A stretch of 64,000 nucleotides of DNA from MAG-121220-bin8 sp965655865 (GTDB lineage: Bacteria > Bacteroidota > Bacteroidia > Flavobacteriales > Flavobacteriaceae): the NCBI GenBank assembly GCA_965655865.1, contig CBFHJJ010000004.1, forward strand, positions 57,882 through 121,881. Direction: 5' to 3'. Below are positions 50,627 to 59,701 of the stretch, piece by piece; position 1 is the first letter of the stretch; each line of letters starts with the position of its first letter. The notes under the pieces are model-generated. The model made no database searches. It worked only from the letters and a program-made list of their open reading frames with translations, and was not told where the DNA came from. The position numbers and the translations under genes are program-made.

Positions 50627-51838
50627 ATGCGTCTTCACAAAAATTTAGTTGTTGCTGTTATTAAAGTACTTGATGGTGTCTTTAATCAGAACTTGTATGC
50701 TGATAAAACTATTGAAAAAGTTCTTAAATATGACAAAAGATGGGGAAGTAGAGATAGAGGATTTATAGCTGAAACAAGCTACGAGATAATAAGATGGAAA
50801 AGACTATACTCAGAAATTGCTGAGGCAAAAAGTCCTTTTAAGCACAAAGAACTGTGGAAAATATTTGCAGTATGGGCCGTTTTAAAAGGAATTCCACTTC
50901 CAAATTGGCCGGAACTTAATGAAACACCGAACAGAAGAATAAAAGGTAAGTTTGATGAACTAATTAAAATAAGAAAATTTAGAGAGTCAGTTCCTGATTG
51001 GTTAGACAAAATTGGACTATACGAACTTGGTGAAAAAAATTGGGAAAAGGAACTAAATGCTTTAAATCAGAAAGCATCAGTAATAATAAGAACTAACACT
51101 TTAAATACTACAATTGACAAACTTCAAGCAATTCTTTCTGATGAAGATATTCAAACTGAAAAAATAAAAGGATATCCCGAAGCACTTAAGTTAATTATAA
51201 GAAAAAATTTGTTTTTAACAGATGCTTTTAAAAACGGGTTATTTGAAATCCAAGATGCCTCATCACAATTAGTAGCACCATTTCTTCAAATAGAAGATGG
51301 CATGAAAATATGTGATGTATGTGCTGGAGCTGGTGGTAAAACCCTTCATTTATCAGCTCTATCTGGAAATAAAGGTCAAATAATTGCCATGGATATTTAT
51401 AAAAATAAATTAAATGAACTTAAAAGAAGAGCAAAAAGAAATAGTGCATTTAATATTGAAACTAGGGTAATTGAAAATAATAAACCTATTAAAAGATTGT
51501 ATGGAAAAATAGATAGATTATTAATTGATTCTCCGTGCTCAGGTTTAGGTGTATTAAAAAGAAATCCAGGTTCTAAATGGAATCTTTCCTTAGATTTCTT
51601 AGAAAAAATTAGATCTACACAAGAAGAAATACTAAAAAAATATGCTCCATTGATTAAAAAAGATGGAAAACTAGTTTATGCAACCTGCTCTATACTACCG
51701 TCTGAAAACGAACAACAAATTGATAAATTTTTAAAATCTGATATTGGCAAAGCTTTTAAGAAAGAAGATGAAAAAAAAGTAAGTCCAAATCAAACTGGTT
51801 TCGATGGGTTTTATATGGCTAGATTAAGCTATAAATAA
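50627..51838 (+). CDS. RsmB/NOL1/NOP2-type 16S rRNA m5C methyltransferase
   Basis: This 403-residue protein has an N-terminal NusB-like/RNA-binding region, then a SAM fold with CDVCAGAGGKTLHLSAL near residue 230. The two catalytic cysteines are in LLIDSPCSGLGVLKRNPG and VYATCSILPSENEQQ. RsmB methylates C967 of 16S rRNA; RsmF is another possibility. The length fits RsmB without its full NusB domain. Confidence 0.9.
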   Translation: MRLHKNLVVAVIKVLDGVFNQNLYADKTIEKVLKYDKRWGSRDRGFIAETSYEIIRWKRLYSEIAEAKSPFKHKELWKIFAVWAVLKGIPLPNWPELNETPNRRIKGKFDELIKIRKFRESVPDWLDKIGLYELGEKNWEKELNALNQKASVIIRTNTLNTTIDKLQAILSDEDIQTEKIKGYPEALKLIIRKNLFLTDAFKNGLFEIQDASSQLVAPFLQIEDGMKICDVCAGAGGKTLHLSALSGNKGQIIAMDIYKNKLNELKRRAKRNSAFNIETRVIENNKPIKRLYGKIDRLLIDSPCSGLGVLKRNPGSKWNLSLDFLEKIRSTQEEILKKYAPLIKKDGKLVYATCSILPSENEQQIDKFLKSDIGKAFKKEDEKKVSPNQTGFDGFYMARLSYK

Positions 51839-51910
51839 TGTTGTTAATAAGTAATTCAAAATCGTTATTTAAAATTTAAATTTAAGAGAAGTTTTCTGCT
51901 TTATTTCTTA

Positions 51911-51918
51911 TATTTTTG
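51911..51918 (+). promoter_or_regulatory. Candidate -7 box for purL
   Basis: TATTTTTG at 51911-51918 matches TAnnTTTG, with a leader of about 20 bases to the purL ATG at 51945. A -33 TTTG was not found in the expected place. Confidence 0.42.
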
Positions 51919-51944
51919 AGCTTATAATTTAAATAAGTTCTTCA

Positions 51945-54900
51945 ATGATTCTCTATTTTCAAGATAAATTTGAAACAATTTTCGCCGTAGATTCATCAAC
52001 TAAATTAAATGAAATTGATTTAAAAAAATTAGAATGGTTATTTGTAGCAAAACATATTAATCAAGCTTCTATTAATACAAACTTTATAGGTCCAAAAAAA
52101 ACCATGATTTCTCCATGGAGCACCAATGCAGTGGAAATTTCAGAAAATATGGCAATAACAGGAATTTTAAGAATTGAAAAATTTATTCCTTACAAGTCTA
52201 GTGACGACTTTGATCCAATGCTTTTTGAGAATTATTCAATTCTTGACCAAAATTTATTCAAAATTTCTGTAAGTCCAAAGCCAATTATCGAAATTGATAA
52301 TATTTCAGATTATAATCTTAAGGAGGGTCTTGCATTAAATAATGAAGAAGTAAATTATTTAAATGAATTATCAAATAAATTAGGAAGAAAACTAACAGAT
52401 AGTGAAGTTTTTGGTTTTTCTCAAGTAAATTCTGAGCATTGTCGTCATAAAATTTTTAACGGAAAATTTATAATTGATGGCATTGAAAAGGAAAGTTCAT
52501 TGTTTAAACTCATAAAAAAAACATCTAAGGAAAACCCTAATGAAATTGTTTCTGCATACAAAGACAATGTAGCTTTTGTTAAGGGACCTATAGTTGAACA
52601 ATTTGCACCAAAACATGGAGACAAACCCTCTTATTTTCGTACATCTAAATTTAATTCAGTTGTTTCGCTAAAAGCTGAAACACACAATTTTCCAACCACT
52701 GTAGAACCGTTTAATGGAGCTGCTACTGGATCTGGTGGAGAAATTAGAGATAGACTTGCTGGCGGTAAAGGATCACTTCCTCTTGCTGGTACTGCTGTTT
52801 ATATGACATCATACCCAAGGTATGACGAAAAAAGAAAATGGATACATGAAGAAAGACCATGGTTATACCAAACTCCAATTGATATTTTAATAAAAGCTTC
52901 TAATGGAGCTTCAGACTTTGGAAATAAATTTGGTCAACCTTTAATTTCTGGATCAATATTAACTTTCGAACACATTGAGAACAATAAAACACTTGGTTTT
53001 GATAAGGTTATAATGCTAGCTGGAGGAATTGGTTTTGCCAAAGAAAATCAGAGTTTAAAAGATAAGCCTAGTGAAAATAATGTTATTGTTGTTTTAGGCG
53101 GAGATAATTACAGAATTGGTATGGGCGGAGCTGCTGTTTCATCAACAGAAACTGGAAAGTACAGTTCTGGAATAGAACTTAATGCAGTGCAAAGGTCTAA
53201 TCCTGAAATGCAAAAAAGGGTAGCTAACGCCATTAGAGCTTTTGTAGAATCTGAAGAAAACTCTATTGTTTCAATTCATGATCATGGAGCTGGTGGACAT
53301 TTAAATTGTCTTTCTGAACTTGTTGAAGAAACTGGCGGTATTATCGATTTAGATCAACTTCCGGTCGGAGACAATACACTTTCTGCAAAAGAAATTATTG
53401 GAAACGAATCTCAAGAAAGAATGGGATTAATTATCCCAGAAAACAAGTATGAAAAACTTAAAACAATAGCTGATAGAGAAAAAGCACCATGTTACAAGGT
53501 TGGTAAAATTACAAATGATGAAAAATTTCAAATTAAATCTAAAAAAAACAACACATCCCCAATAAATTTGTCATTATCAGACTTTTTTGGAAGTTCACCA
53601 AAAACTATAATGAATGATAAAACTACAACTACAAAATTTTCTGATAAGGCTTACAGCGTAGATTTTTTTGAAAATTACTTGCAAAATGTATTAAGTCTAG
53701 AATCAGTTGCATGTAAAGACTGGCTAACAAACAAAGTTGACAGATGTGTTACCGGAAAAGTTGCCAAACAGCAATGTGTGGGATCTTTACAACTTCCACT
53801 AAACAATTGTGGAGTTATGGCGTTGGACTTTTGCGGTAAAAACGGTGTAGCAACTTCAATTGGACACGCACCATTACCAGCATTAATTAATCCAAGAGCC
53901 GGATCTAGGTTAGCGATTGGGAAAGCACTAACTAACATAATATGGGCTCCACTTGAAAAAGCTTTAGAATCTGTCACATTATCTGCAAACTGGATGTGGC
54001 CATGTAATAATCCTGGTGAAGATGCTAGATTATACGAAGCTGTTGAATCTTGCTCAGATTTTGCAATTGGATTAGGAATAAACATTCCCACTGGAAAAGA
54101 TTCTCTTTCAATGAAGCAGAAATATAAAGATCAAGAAGTTTTATCACCTGGAACAGTAATTATTTCAGCAGCTGCAAATTGTAACAATATTTCAAATATA
54201 ATTGAACCAGTTTTTCAGGCTAATAATCAAGATATATATTATATTAATCTGGCAAATAATAATTTTAATATTGGAGGTTCAGCTTTTAGTCAAACATTAG
54301 GATTTATAGGATCTTCAACAATCGACTCTTGTAATTCTTCTTATTTTAAAAAAACATTTAATATTTTTCAAAATCTAATAAAAGAAAATCTAATTTCTTC
54401 TGGTCACGATATTAGTTCAGGTGGATTAATAACTACTCTATTAGAAATGTGTTTTTCTGAAAATAATCTAGGAGCAGATATTGATCTAAACCAATTTGTA
54501 GAAAAAGATTTAATAAGATTATTGTTTAGCGAAAGCCTTGGTATAGTTTTTCAAGGTAAAAAAGAAATAGAAGAAGTTTTAAATACAAATAAAATCAATT
54601 ATATAAATATTGGAAAGGTCACTAATAATTCTAAATTAGAAATGAAATCTGGTACTAATAATATAATTCTTGATATATTAAAGTACAGAGACATTTGGTT
54701 TAAAACATCCTATTTATTAGATCAAAATCAGAGTGGCAAAATCAAAGCAAAAGAAAGATTTGAAAATTTTAAAAAGCATCCGTTAAATTTTAAATTTCCT
54801 AATAATTTTAATGGAAAAATAAATCACTATAATTTAAAGAAAGTAAAAGCTGCGGTAATTAGGGAAAAAGGAAGTAACTCAGAAAGAGAGATGGCATACG

Positions 54901-55589
54901 CTATGGCTTTAGCAGGATTCGAAGTTAAAGATGTTCATATGACTGATTTAATTTCTGGCAGAGAAAATCTAGAGGATATTAATTTTATTGTTGCAGTAGG
55001 TGGATTTTCTAATTCAGATGTTCTTGGATCTGCCAAGGGTTGGGCTGGCTCATTTTTATACAATGAAAAAGCTAAAAAAAGTTTAATGAATTTTTACAAA
55101 AGAGAAAACACGTTATCATTAGGAGTTTGTAATGGATGCCAATTATTTGTCGAACTTGGATTACTTCATCCTGAGCACGAGATAAAACCTAAAATGGATC
55201 ACAATGATTCTAATAAATTCGAATGTACTTTTACATCTGTTGAAATTCAAACGAATGATTCAATAATGTTTAAAGATTTATCTGGTTCAAAACTAGGTAT
55301 TTGGTCAGCACACGGTGAGGGAAAATTTATACTTCCATATAAAGAAATAAATTACAATATAATAGGAAAATATGGATACAGCTCCTACCCTGCTAATCCA
55401 AATGGCTCGGACTATAATACAGCAATAATTAGTAGCTCTAATGGAAGACACATCGCAATGATGCCCCATTTGGAAAGATCAACTTTCCCTTGGAACTGGC
55501 CCTACTACCCAAACAACAGAAAAGACGAAGTTTCTCCTTGGATTACAGCATTTGAAAGTGCAAAAAACTGGATAAACAACAATATTTAA
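51945..55589 (+). CDS. purL: Phosphoribosylformylglycinamidine synthase
   Basis: This 1214-residue large PurL converts FGAR to FGAM in purine synthesis. The PurM-like halves include ETHNFPTTVEPFNGAATGSGGEIRDR near residue 245 and the second half from about 600. The C-terminal glutaminase has the nucleophile in LGVCNGCQLFVELGLL and the catalytic His region in WSAHGEGKF. The length matches the single-chain enzyme of proteobacteria and Bacteroidota. It is followed by a perfect palindrome that may end its transcript. Confidence 0.97.
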   Translation: MILYFQDKFETIFAVDSSTKLNEIDLKKLEWLFVAKHINQASINTNFIGPKKTMISPWSTNAVEISENMAITGILRIEKFIPYKSSDDFDPMLFENYSILDQNLFKISVSPKPIIEIDNISDYNLKEGLALNNEEVNYLNELSNKLGRKLTDSEVFGFSQVNSEHCRHKIFNGKFIIDGIEKESSLFKLIKKTSKENPNEIVSAYKDNVAFVKGPIVEQFAPKHGDKPSYFRTSKFNSVVSLKAETHNFPTTVEPFNGAATGSGGEIRDRLAGGKGSLPLAGTAVYMTSYPRYDEKRKWIHEERPWLYQTPIDILIKASNGASDFGNKFGQPLISGSILTFEHIENNKTLGFDKVIMLAGGIGFAKENQSLKDKPSENNVIVVLGGDNYRIGMGGAAVSSTETGKYSSGIELNAVQRSNPEMQKRVANAIRAFVESEENSIVSIHDHGAGGHLNCLSELVEETGGIIDLDQLPVGDNTLSAKEIIGNESQERMGLIIPENKYEKLKTIADREKAPCYKVGKITNDEKFQIKSKKNNTSPINLSLSDFFGSSPKTIMNDKTTTTKFSDKAYSVDFFENYLQNVLSLESVACKDWLTNKVDRCVTGKVAKQQCVGSLQLPLNNCGVMALDFCGKNGVATSIGHAPLPALINPRAGSRLAIGKALTNIIWAPLEKALESVTLSANWMWPCNNPGEDARLYEAVESCSDFAIGLGINIPTGKDSLSMKQKYKDQEVLSPGTVIISAAANCNNISNIIEPVFQANNQDIYYINLANNNFNIGGSAFSQTLGFIGSSTIDSCNSSYFKKTFNIFQNLIKENLISSGHDISSGGLITTLLEMCFSENNLGADIDLNQFVEKDLIRLLFSESLGIVFQGKKEIEEVLNTNKINYINIGKVTNNSKLEMKSGTNNIILDILKYRDIWFKTSYLLDQNQSGKIKAKERFENFKKHPLNFKFPNNFNGKINHYNLKKVKAAVIREKGSNSEREMAYAMALAGFEVKDVHMTDLISGRENLEDINFIVAVGGFSNSDVLGSAKGWAGSFLYNEKAKKSLMNFYKRENTLSLGVCNGCQLFVELGLLHPEHEIKPKMDHNDSNKFECTFTSVEIQTNDSIMFKDLSGSKLGIWSAHGEGKFILPYKEINYNIIGKYGYSSYPANPNGSDYNTAIISSSNGRHIAMMPHLERSTFPWNWPYYPNNRKDEVSPWITAFESAKNWINNNI

Positions 55590-55597
55590 AAAAAATA

Positions 55598-55627
55598 AAA
55601 AAATACTATGCGTGCATAGTATTTTTT
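55598..55627. promoter_or_regulatory. Perfect 14-bp inverted repeat at the marR promoter (operator and/or terminator)
   Basis: AAAAAATACTATGC (55598-55611), two bases (GT), then GCATAGTATTTTTT (55614-55627). It is a perfect palindrome with A- and T-run flanks. It lies between purL and marR and directly precedes the -7 box at 55631-55638, covering the -33 region. A MarR autoregulatory operator is likely. The T run could also end the purL transcript. Confidence 0.6.
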
Positions 55628-55630
55628 TAT

Positions 55631-55638
55631 TAAATTTG
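55631..55638 (+). promoter_or_regulatory. Candidate -7 box for the marR-beta-oxidation operon
   Basis: TAAATTTG matches TAnnTTTG and is only 6 bp before the marR ATG, so the mRNA would be nearly leaderless. The -33 region falls in the palindrome at 55598-55627. Confidence 0.5.
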
Positions 55639-55643
55639 GTCAA

Positions 55644-56081
55644 ATGGAAAAAAAAACCATAGACCACCTTTTAAGATCAACCTGGCAAGCAATTGCAAGG
55701 ATGTATAATGAGGAAGCCTCAAAGTACGATTCCACAATGGCTACTGGTTTTACTCTTTTAAGTATTGATCCTAAAAAAGGTACCCCATCCACTTCACTAG
55801 GTCCAAAAATGGGAATGGAAGCTACTAGCTTATCTAGAACACTTAAATCACTTGAAGACAAGAAATTAATTGAAAGAAAACCTAACCCTAATGATGGGAG
55901 AAGTGTGCTTATTTATTTAACTGAAAGAGGCAAGGTTAATAGAGACGCTTCAAGAGTAGCTGTTTTAAAATTCAATCAAGCAATTAAGGACGATATTGGA
56001 GATGAAGCTTTTGAAAATTTTCATAATACAATTGAAAAAATTAATACTCTAATCAAAAATAAAAAAATATTCAATTTTTAA
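55644..56081 (+). CDS. MarR-family transcriptional regulator
   Basis: This 145-residue winged-helix regulator has the MarR layout: an N-terminal dimer helix, the helix-turn-helix in PSTSLGPKMGMEATSLSRTLKSLEDKKLIER near residues 50-80, and the wing with PNDGRSVLIYLTERGK. It starts the operon with the beta-oxidation genes and has a perfect palindrome at its own promoter. It likely represses itself and the downstream genes and responds to a fatty acyl-CoA, which is inferred from context. Confidence 0.92.
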   Translation: MEKKTIDHLLRSTWQAIARMYNEEASKYDSTMATGFTLLSIDPKKGTPSTSLGPKMGMEATSLSRTLKSLEDKKLIERKPNPNDGRSVLIYLTERGKVNRDASRVAVLKFNQAIKDDIGDEAFENFHNTIEKINTLIKNKKIFNF

Positions 56082-56098
56082 ATCACTAAAGAATAAAA

Positions 56099-58504
56099 AT
56101 GAAAAGAAATATAAAAAATGTTGCAATAATTGGATCTGGTGTTATGGGATCTGGCATAGCATGTCATTTCGCAAATATTGGAATTAATGTATTACTTCTT
56201 GACATAGCCCCAAATAAATTAAACGAAAAAGAAGAGAAACTTGGCCTTTCACTTGACAACAAAAAAGTCAAAAATAGAATAGTGAATGATATGTTCCAAA
56301 GGTGTATAAAATCAAAACCTGCTCCACTATATCATAAAAATTTTGCTAATAGAATTGAACTAGGTAATCTTACTGATGATTTACATAAAATAAGTAAAGT
56401 TGACTGGATTATTGAAGTAGTAACTGAAAAATTAAATATTAAGCAAATTGTGTTTAAACAAATTGAAGAGCACAGAACGAAAGGAACACTTATAACTTCA
56501 AATACCTCAGGAATTCCTATTAAGCTAATGAATGAGGGAAGATCTGAAGACTTTAGAAAGAATTTTGCAGTAACTCATTTTTTTAATCCACCTCGATACT
56601 TAAAATTATTTGAGATTATTCCAGGTCCTGATTGCGAGCCAAAAACAATTGAGTTTTTAAACGACTTTGGAGAAAGATTCCTTGGAAAAGATTCTGTTCT
56701 AGCTAAAGATACGCCTGGGTTCATCGGAAATAGAATTGGGACTTTTGGAATGGTAAACATTTTAAATAATGTTGGGAAATTAAATTTGTCAATTGAAGAA
56801 ATTGATAAGTTGACTGGACCGATTATTGGAAGCCCAAAATCTGCTACTTTTAGAACAAGTGATGTAGTAGGCTTAGATACAACTGTAAATGTTGCAACTG
56901 GAATTTATGATAATTGTCCAAATGACGAATTTAGAGAAACTTTTAAGCTTCCAGAGTACATTTATAAAATGTTAGAAAATAACTGGCTTGGCTCTAAAAC
57001 TGACGGTGGATTTTATAAAAGAGTTAAAGATGAAAATGGAAAATCAACTATTCTTTCTCTAGATTTAAAAACTTTAGAATATTCACCTGTTAAAAAAGTA
57101 TCATTTGACACTTTAAATAGTGCTAAAAAAATTACTAAAGTCATTGATAGATTTTCAATATTAGTTAATGGAACTGACAAAGCAGGAGAGTTTTACAGAT
57201 TCAATTTTGGTACTATGTTTTCATACATCCAAAATAGAATTCCTGAAATTTCAGATGAGCTATATAGAATTGATGATGCATTAAGAGCAGGGTTTGGATG
57301 GAAAAACGGGCCTTTTCAAATTTGGAATTCAATTGGTATAAAAAAAGGAGTTGAAATAATGGAATCTTTAGGGCATAAACCAGCTAAATGGGTTTCTGAA
57401 ATGATAAATAATAATATTGACTGTTTTTATAAAATTGAAAATGGTAAAATTAGTTATTATGATTTGAACTCTAAATCTTTTCTTATTAAACCAGGTCAAG
57501 ATTCCTTAATAATTCTTAATAATTTAAATAAAAGTTCAATCGTTTGGGAAAACAATGATTCAATAATTAAAGATTTGGGAGATGGTGTGTTGAATATAGA
57601 ATTTAGAACTAAAATGAACACACTTGGACAAGGAGTATTAATGGGTTTAAATAAAGCTGTTGATTTAGCTGAGAAAAATTACAAAGGGATTGTGATAGGA
57701 AATGAAGGATCCCATTTTTCTGCAGGAGCAAATTTAGGAGCGATATTTATGGCTGCTGCCGAACAAGAATACGATGAAATTAATTTGGCAATAAAATACT
57801 TTCAAGACAGCATGATGAAGCTAAGATACTCTAACATTCCTGTTATTGCAGCTCCTCACGGACTTACACTAGGGGGAGGTTGTGAATTAACTATGCATTG
57901 TGACAAAGCGGTAGTTTACAGTGAAAGTTATATTGGTTTAGTTGAAGTAGGTGCCGGGTTAATTCCTGGTGGAGGTGGCTGCAAAGAAATGGCACTAAGA
58001 GCTTCTAAAAAATTTAGCAAAAATGATGTTGAACTTAATGTTCTTCAGGAATATTTTTTAAATATTGGAATGGCTAAAACATCTACTTCTGCTCATGAAG
58101 CAATTGATTTGGGCTATTTAGAGCCAAATAATGATACAATAATAATGAATAAAAATCATCAAATCTCAATAGCTAAGAAGCAAGCAATTTTAATGTCGGA
58201 CTATGGCTATTTACCACCCTGCAATGAAAAAAATATTAAAGTTTTGGGGAAACAAGCACTTGGAATGTTCATGGTTGGAACTGACACAATGAAAGCAGGA
58301 AAATATATTTCTGAACATGACCAAAAAATTGCAAATAAAATTGCTTACGTCATAAGTGGAGGAGATTTATCAAAAGCAACATTTGTAAATGAACAATATT
58401 TATTAGACTTAGAAAGAGAAGCTTTCCTTTCTCTTTGTTCTGAAAGAAAAACACTAGAAAGAATTCAGCATATACTAAAAACAGGTAAACCTTTAAGAAA
58501 TTAA
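56099..58504 (+). CDS. Bifunctional 3-hydroxyacyl-CoA dehydrogenase / enoyl-CoA hydratase
   Basis: This 801-residue enzyme performs two steps of fatty-acid beta-oxidation. The N-terminal half is the NAD-dependent dehydrogenase (VAIIGSGVMGSGIACHFANIG; ITSNTSGIP; FAVTHFFNPPRYLKLFEII). The C-terminal half is the crotonase domain (EGSHFSAGANLGAIFMAAAEQ and APHGLTLGGGCELTMHCDKAV near residue 590). The domain order is the reverse of E. coli FadB, as is usual in this long form. It lies 17 bp after marR and 3 bp before the thiolase. Confidence 0.93.
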   Translation: MKRNIKNVAIIGSGVMGSGIACHFANIGINVLLLDIAPNKLNEKEEKLGLSLDNKKVKNRIVNDMFQRCIKSKPAPLYHKNFANRIELGNLTDDLHKISKVDWIIEVVTEKLNIKQIVFKQIEEHRTKGTLITSNTSGIPIKLMNEGRSEDFRKNFAVTHFFNPPRYLKLFEIIPGPDCEPKTIEFLNDFGERFLGKDSVLAKDTPGFIGNRIGTFGMVNILNNVGKLNLSIEEIDKLTGPIIGSPKSATFRTSDVVGLDTTVNVATGIYDNCPNDEFRETFKLPEYIYKMLENNWLGSKTDGGFYKRVKDENGKSTILSLDLKTLEYSPVKKVSFDTLNSAKKITKVIDRFSILVNGTDKAGEFYRFNFGTMFSYIQNRIPEISDELYRIDDALRAGFGWKNGPFQIWNSIGIKKGVEIMESLGHKPAKWVSEMINNNIDCFYKIENGKISYYDLNSKSFLIKPGQDSLIILNNLNKSSIVWENNDSIIKDLGDGVLNIEFRTKMNTLGQGVLMGLNKAVDLAEKNYKGIVIGNEGSHFSAGANLGAIFMAAAEQEYDEINLAIKYFQDSMMKLRYSNIPVIAAPHGLTLGGGCELTMHCDKAVVYSESYIGLVEVGAGLIPGGGGCKEMALRASKKFSKNDVELNVLQEYFLNIGMAKTSTSAHEAIDLGYLEPNNDTIIMNKNHQISIAKKQAILMSDYGYLPPCNEKNIKVLGKQALGMFMVGTDTMKAGKYISEHDQKIANKIAYVISGGDLSKATFVNEQYLLDLEREAFLSLCSERKTLERIQHILKTGKPLRN

Positions 58505-58507
58505 ATT

Positions 58508-59692
58508 ATGAAAGAAGCATATATAGTTAAAGCGTATAGAACTGCTGTTGGGAAAGCGCCAAAAGGATTGTTTAGATTTAAAAGACCTGACGAACTTGCA
58601 TCAGAAACAATAAATCATATGATGAGTAAAATTCCTGAACTTGATAAAACCAGAATTGATGATGTAATAGTTGGAAATGCAACACCTGAAGCAGAACAGG
58701 GTTTAAATATAGGTAGAGTAATTTCTTTAATGGGATTAAAAGTTGAAGATGTTCCTGGTGTAACGGTTAATAGGTATTGTGCATCAGGTTTAGAAACTAT
58801 AGCAATGGCGTCTGCAAAAATTAAATCTGGAATGGCTGAATGTATTATAGCTGGAGGAGTTGAAAGCATGAGCTTTATACCTATGGGAGGATACAAACCT
58901 GTACCAGACTATGCTATTGCCCAACAGGGTAAAGAAGATTATTATTGGGGAATGGGTTTAACTGCTGAGCAAGTTGCACAACAATTTAATGTTAATAGAG
59001 AAGACCAAGATGAGTTCGCATTAAATTCTCATTTAAAAGCAGTTGATGCTATTTCAAATGGTAAATTCAAATCTCAAATAGTTCCAATAAAAGTTGAAGA
59101 AACGTATCTTGATGAAAATGGAAAAAAATCATTTAGAGAATATACTGTTGATACTGATGAAGGACCAAGAAAAGACACAAATCTTAAGGTTTTAAATAAA
59201 CTTAGACCAGTTTTTACCATGAATGGTAGTGTAACTGCAGGAAATTCCTCTCAAATGAGCGATGGTGCAGCTTTTGTATTGATAATGAGCGAGAAAATGG
59301 TTAAAGAGTTAAATGTTGAACCAATTGCTAGATTAGTTAACTATGCAGTTGCTGGTGTACCTCCAAAAATAATGGGAATAGGTCCTGTTAAAGCTATTCC
59401 GAAAGTTTTAAATCAAGCTAAAATGAAAATTGATGACATTGAACTTATCGAACTAAACGAAGCTTTTTCATCCCAATCATTAGCAGTCATAAGGGAACTA
59501 AATTTAAACCCTGAAATAATCAATGTTAATGGGGGTGCTATAGCCCTTGGTCATCCGTTAGGATGTTCTGGAGCAAAACTATCTGTTCAATTGTTCAACG
59601 AAATGAGAGATAGAAAATCAAAATATGGAATGGTAACCATGTGTGTTGGAACAGGTCAAGGAGCAGCAGGAATTTATGAATTTTTAAAATAA
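58508..59692 (+). CDS. fadA: Acetyl-CoA acyltransferase (thiolase)
   Basis: This 394-residue thiolase cleaves 3-ketoacyl-CoA. The nucleophile is C91 in VTVNRYCASGLETIAMAS. The C-terminal blocks are IELNEAFSSQSLAV and NVNGGAIALGHPLGCSGAKL, followed by MVTMCVGTGQGAAGIYE. Its gene position right after the dehydrogenase/hydratase and before the acyl-CoA dehydrogenase fits beta-oxidation. Confidence 0.94.
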   Translation: MKEAYIVKAYRTAVGKAPKGLFRFKRPDELASETINHMMSKIPELDKTRIDDVIVGNATPEAEQGLNIGRVISLMGLKVEDVPGVTVNRYCASGLETIAMASAKIKSGMAECIIAGGVESMSFIPMGGYKPVPDYAIAQQGKEDYYWGMGLTAEQVAQQFNVNREDQDEFALNSHLKAVDAISNGKFKSQIVPIKVEETYLDENGKKSFREYTVDTDEGPRKDTNLKVLNKLRPVFTMNGSVTAGNSSQMSDGAAFVLIMSEKMVKELNVEPIARLVNYAVAGVPPKIMGIGPVKAIPKVLNQAKMKIDDIELIELNEAFSSQSLAVIRELNLNPEIINVNGGAIALGHPLGCSGAKLSVQLFNEMRDRKSKYGMVTMCVGTGQGAAGIYEFLK

Positions 59693-59701
59693 AATATTGT
59701 T

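Noticed and set aside
53675..54091. A 138-codon frame antisense to purL.
   Set aside because: It lies fully inside conserved purL sequence and has no upstream signal or family resemblance; it is a shadow.
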